A DNA stretch of 5,306 bases from Gammaproteobacteria bacterium (GTDB taxonomy: Bacteria; Pseudomonadota; Gammaproteobacteria; Pseudomonadales; Azotimanducaceae), in assembly GCA_018667205.1 (NCBI GenBank), contig JABIVN010000307.1, forward strand, positions 1 through 5,306, written 5' to 3'. Under the pieces are notes generated by a model. The model was not told the origin of the DNA. It did not search any database and worked only from the letters and a program-made list of their open reading frames with translations. The translations under genes and the position numbers were made by a program. The stretch's first letter is position 1; each line of letters starts with the position of its first letter. This document shows positions 4,184 to 5,306 of the stretch, piece after piece.

Positions 4184-5306
4184 TCAACCCACGAAGGTCA
4201 TGACGAACACAACAAAAATACAAGCAGGTGCAATAACGCGCATCAACACGCTGAGCAGCTTGATCACAAATTCCGGCGTCCCATCGAGTTGTTCAGCCAG
4301 CATTTTCTTGTCAAGAAACCAGCCTGCAAACAAGCCGATCAAAATCCCACCAAGCGGCAAAATGACGTTGTTGGAGACGAAGTCCATGGTGTCGAAAAAG
4401 CTTCTGCCGGGCAAAAGAGTGACATCGGACCAGATGTTGAATGAAAAAGCGCTCCCAAGTCCTAATAGCCAGGCAAGGCCGCCGACGATCATTGCGCCGG
4501 TTCTCCGTGAAACTTTAACCTTTTCAACCAGCCATGCGACTGCAGGCTCCCCAATAGAGATTGCAGAGGTGATCGCCGCGAAAGAAACCAGAAGAAAGAA
4601 CAGCGTGCCGAACAAATGGCCACCGGTCATTTGGCCAAATGCGAGCGGTAGGGTAATGAACATAAGACCCGGTCCTGCCGATGGCTCAAGCCCGTGGGCA
4701 AAAACGATCGGAAAAATAATCATGCCGGATAACAGTGCAACCGCCGTATCCAATAACGCAATCGTCACGGCAGAACTCACAATGGACGCACCTTTCGGTA
4801 GATAGGCCCCATAAGCCATGATCGCACCCATGCCAAGGCTCAAGGTAAAGAACGCCTGCCCCATGGCAATCAACATCGACTCACTCGAGAACTGATCTGT
4901 TTTGAAAGCAAACAAAAATGACATGCCCTCAATGAAATGCCCACTGCTTATCGCTGCCCAAAGCACGAGCAAAATCAAGAGCACAAATAACGCAGGCATC
5001 AGGTATTTCACGGCGGTCTCTAAGCCTTTACCTACGCCCCGCGCCGTAATAAACGTGACTAACAACATAAATAGTGAGTGCCAACCAACCACGGCCCAAA
5101 CATTACCGGTAAAGCCGCTAAACGCTGCGTTCGCAAAGTCACCATCAGCCCCTACAAAGACACCACTCGCCATGTCAAACAAGTACGCCAGTGACCAACC
5201 CGCAATGACTGAATAAAAAGATAAGATCATGAAACCTGCTATGGCACCCATCCAGCCAATCCCCTGCCAACCACCCCAGGCTCCGGATTGCGCCGTCAGG
5301 TCCTGC
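4184..5306 (-). CDS. Neurotransmitter:sodium symporter (SNF/NSS) family transporter, N-terminus beyond the right edge
   Basis: This inner-membrane transporter has the LeuT fold and would take up a small amino acid or related amine with sodium; the substrate cannot be predicted. The frame stays open to base 5306, so the ATG at 5249-5251 is internal; about 370 residues are present and TM1-TM2 are missing. Counting from that Met, TM3 contains SFYSVIAGW, with Tyr13 at the LeuT Tyr108 position. TM6 has FFTLSLGMGA (134-143), almost identical to LeuT FFTLSLGFGA. TM7 has Asp168 where LeuT has Glu290, and TM8 has AITSA with Thr228-Ser229 at the sodium-2 site. The acidic TM7 residue implies chloride-independent transport. 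The protein ends after a helix equivalent to TM11, suggesting an 11-helix form like bacterial Tyt1. The stop is 9 bp before ratA, so the genes are probably cotranscribed. Confidence 0.93.
   Translation of the reverse strand, partial: QDLTAQSGAWGGWQGIGWMGAIAGFMILSFYSVIAGWSLAYLFDMASGVFVGADGDFANAAFSGFTGNVWAVVGWHSLFMLLVTFITARGVGKGLETAVKYLMPALFVLLILLVLWAAISSGHFIEGMSFLFAFKTDQFSSESMLIAMGQAFFTLSLGMGAIMAYGAYLPKGASIVSSAVTIALLDTAVALLSGMIIFPIVFAHGLEPSAGPGLMFITLPLAFGQMTGGHLFGTLFFLLVSFAAITSAISIGEPAVAWLVEKVKVSRRTGAMIVGGLAWLLGLGSAFSFNIWSDVTLLPGRSFFDTMDFVSNNVILPLGGILIGLFAGWFLDKKMLAEQLDGTPEFVIKLLSVLMRVIAPACIFVVFVMTFVG

Noticed and set aside
4110..4805. Long open frame of 231 codons on the plus strand.
   Set aside because: It is antisense to the NSS transporter and ratA, both of which have strong family matches; the translated sequence has no recognisable domain and is a codon-usage shadow.

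Overview
The window carries a conserved housekeeping neighbourhood of a gammaproteobacterium with intermediate G+C content. Seven protein-coding genes fill almost all of it, and both ends cut through a gene. Fur, BamE, RatA, RnfH and RecN all resemble their Escherichia coli counterparts in motifs and length. The alternating order recN(+), fur(-), bamE(+), rnfH(-), ratA(-) is the one I recall from Pseudomonas-type genomes. There grpE lies beyond recN and smpB beyond ratA. Here hrcA lies beyond recN, and a sodium-coupled symporter gene abuts ratA. HrcA is absent from enteric bacteria and Pseudomonas, so the source is another gammaproteobacterial lineage. The species cannot be named from this window.

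Layout. 1-540 (-): 5' part of hrcA, the heat-shock repressor. 541-691: divergent hrcA/recN region with a plausible hrcA promoter and several short palindromes. 692-2362 (+): recN, DNA double-strand-break repair. 2398-2814 (-): fur, iron-responsive regulator, convergent with recN. 2815-2964: divergent fur/bamE region. 2965-3330 (+): bamE (omlA), outer-membrane assembly lipoprotein, with a TTG start. 3325-3374: four tandem 13-14 bp repeats in which both bamE and rnfH end. 3367-4174 (-): rnfH and ratA, overlapping by 8 bp. 4184-5306 (-): most of a neurotransmitter:sodium symporter family transporter, running off the right edge and probably cotranscribed with ratA-rnfH.

The genes serve separate processes: proteostasis control, recombination repair, iron homeostasis, envelope assembly, quinone or ribosome-related function, and solute uptake. 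Their linkage looks like conserved gene order, not a single pathway. I found no mobile element, CRISPR array, RNA gene or defence system, and I do not think the window holds a new multi-gene system. The most unusual part is 3325-3468. A 13-bp repeat there places stop codons in all six frames between two convergent genes, and it lies 4 bp from an 18-bp coding repeat that extends RnfH with a charged hexapeptide tail.
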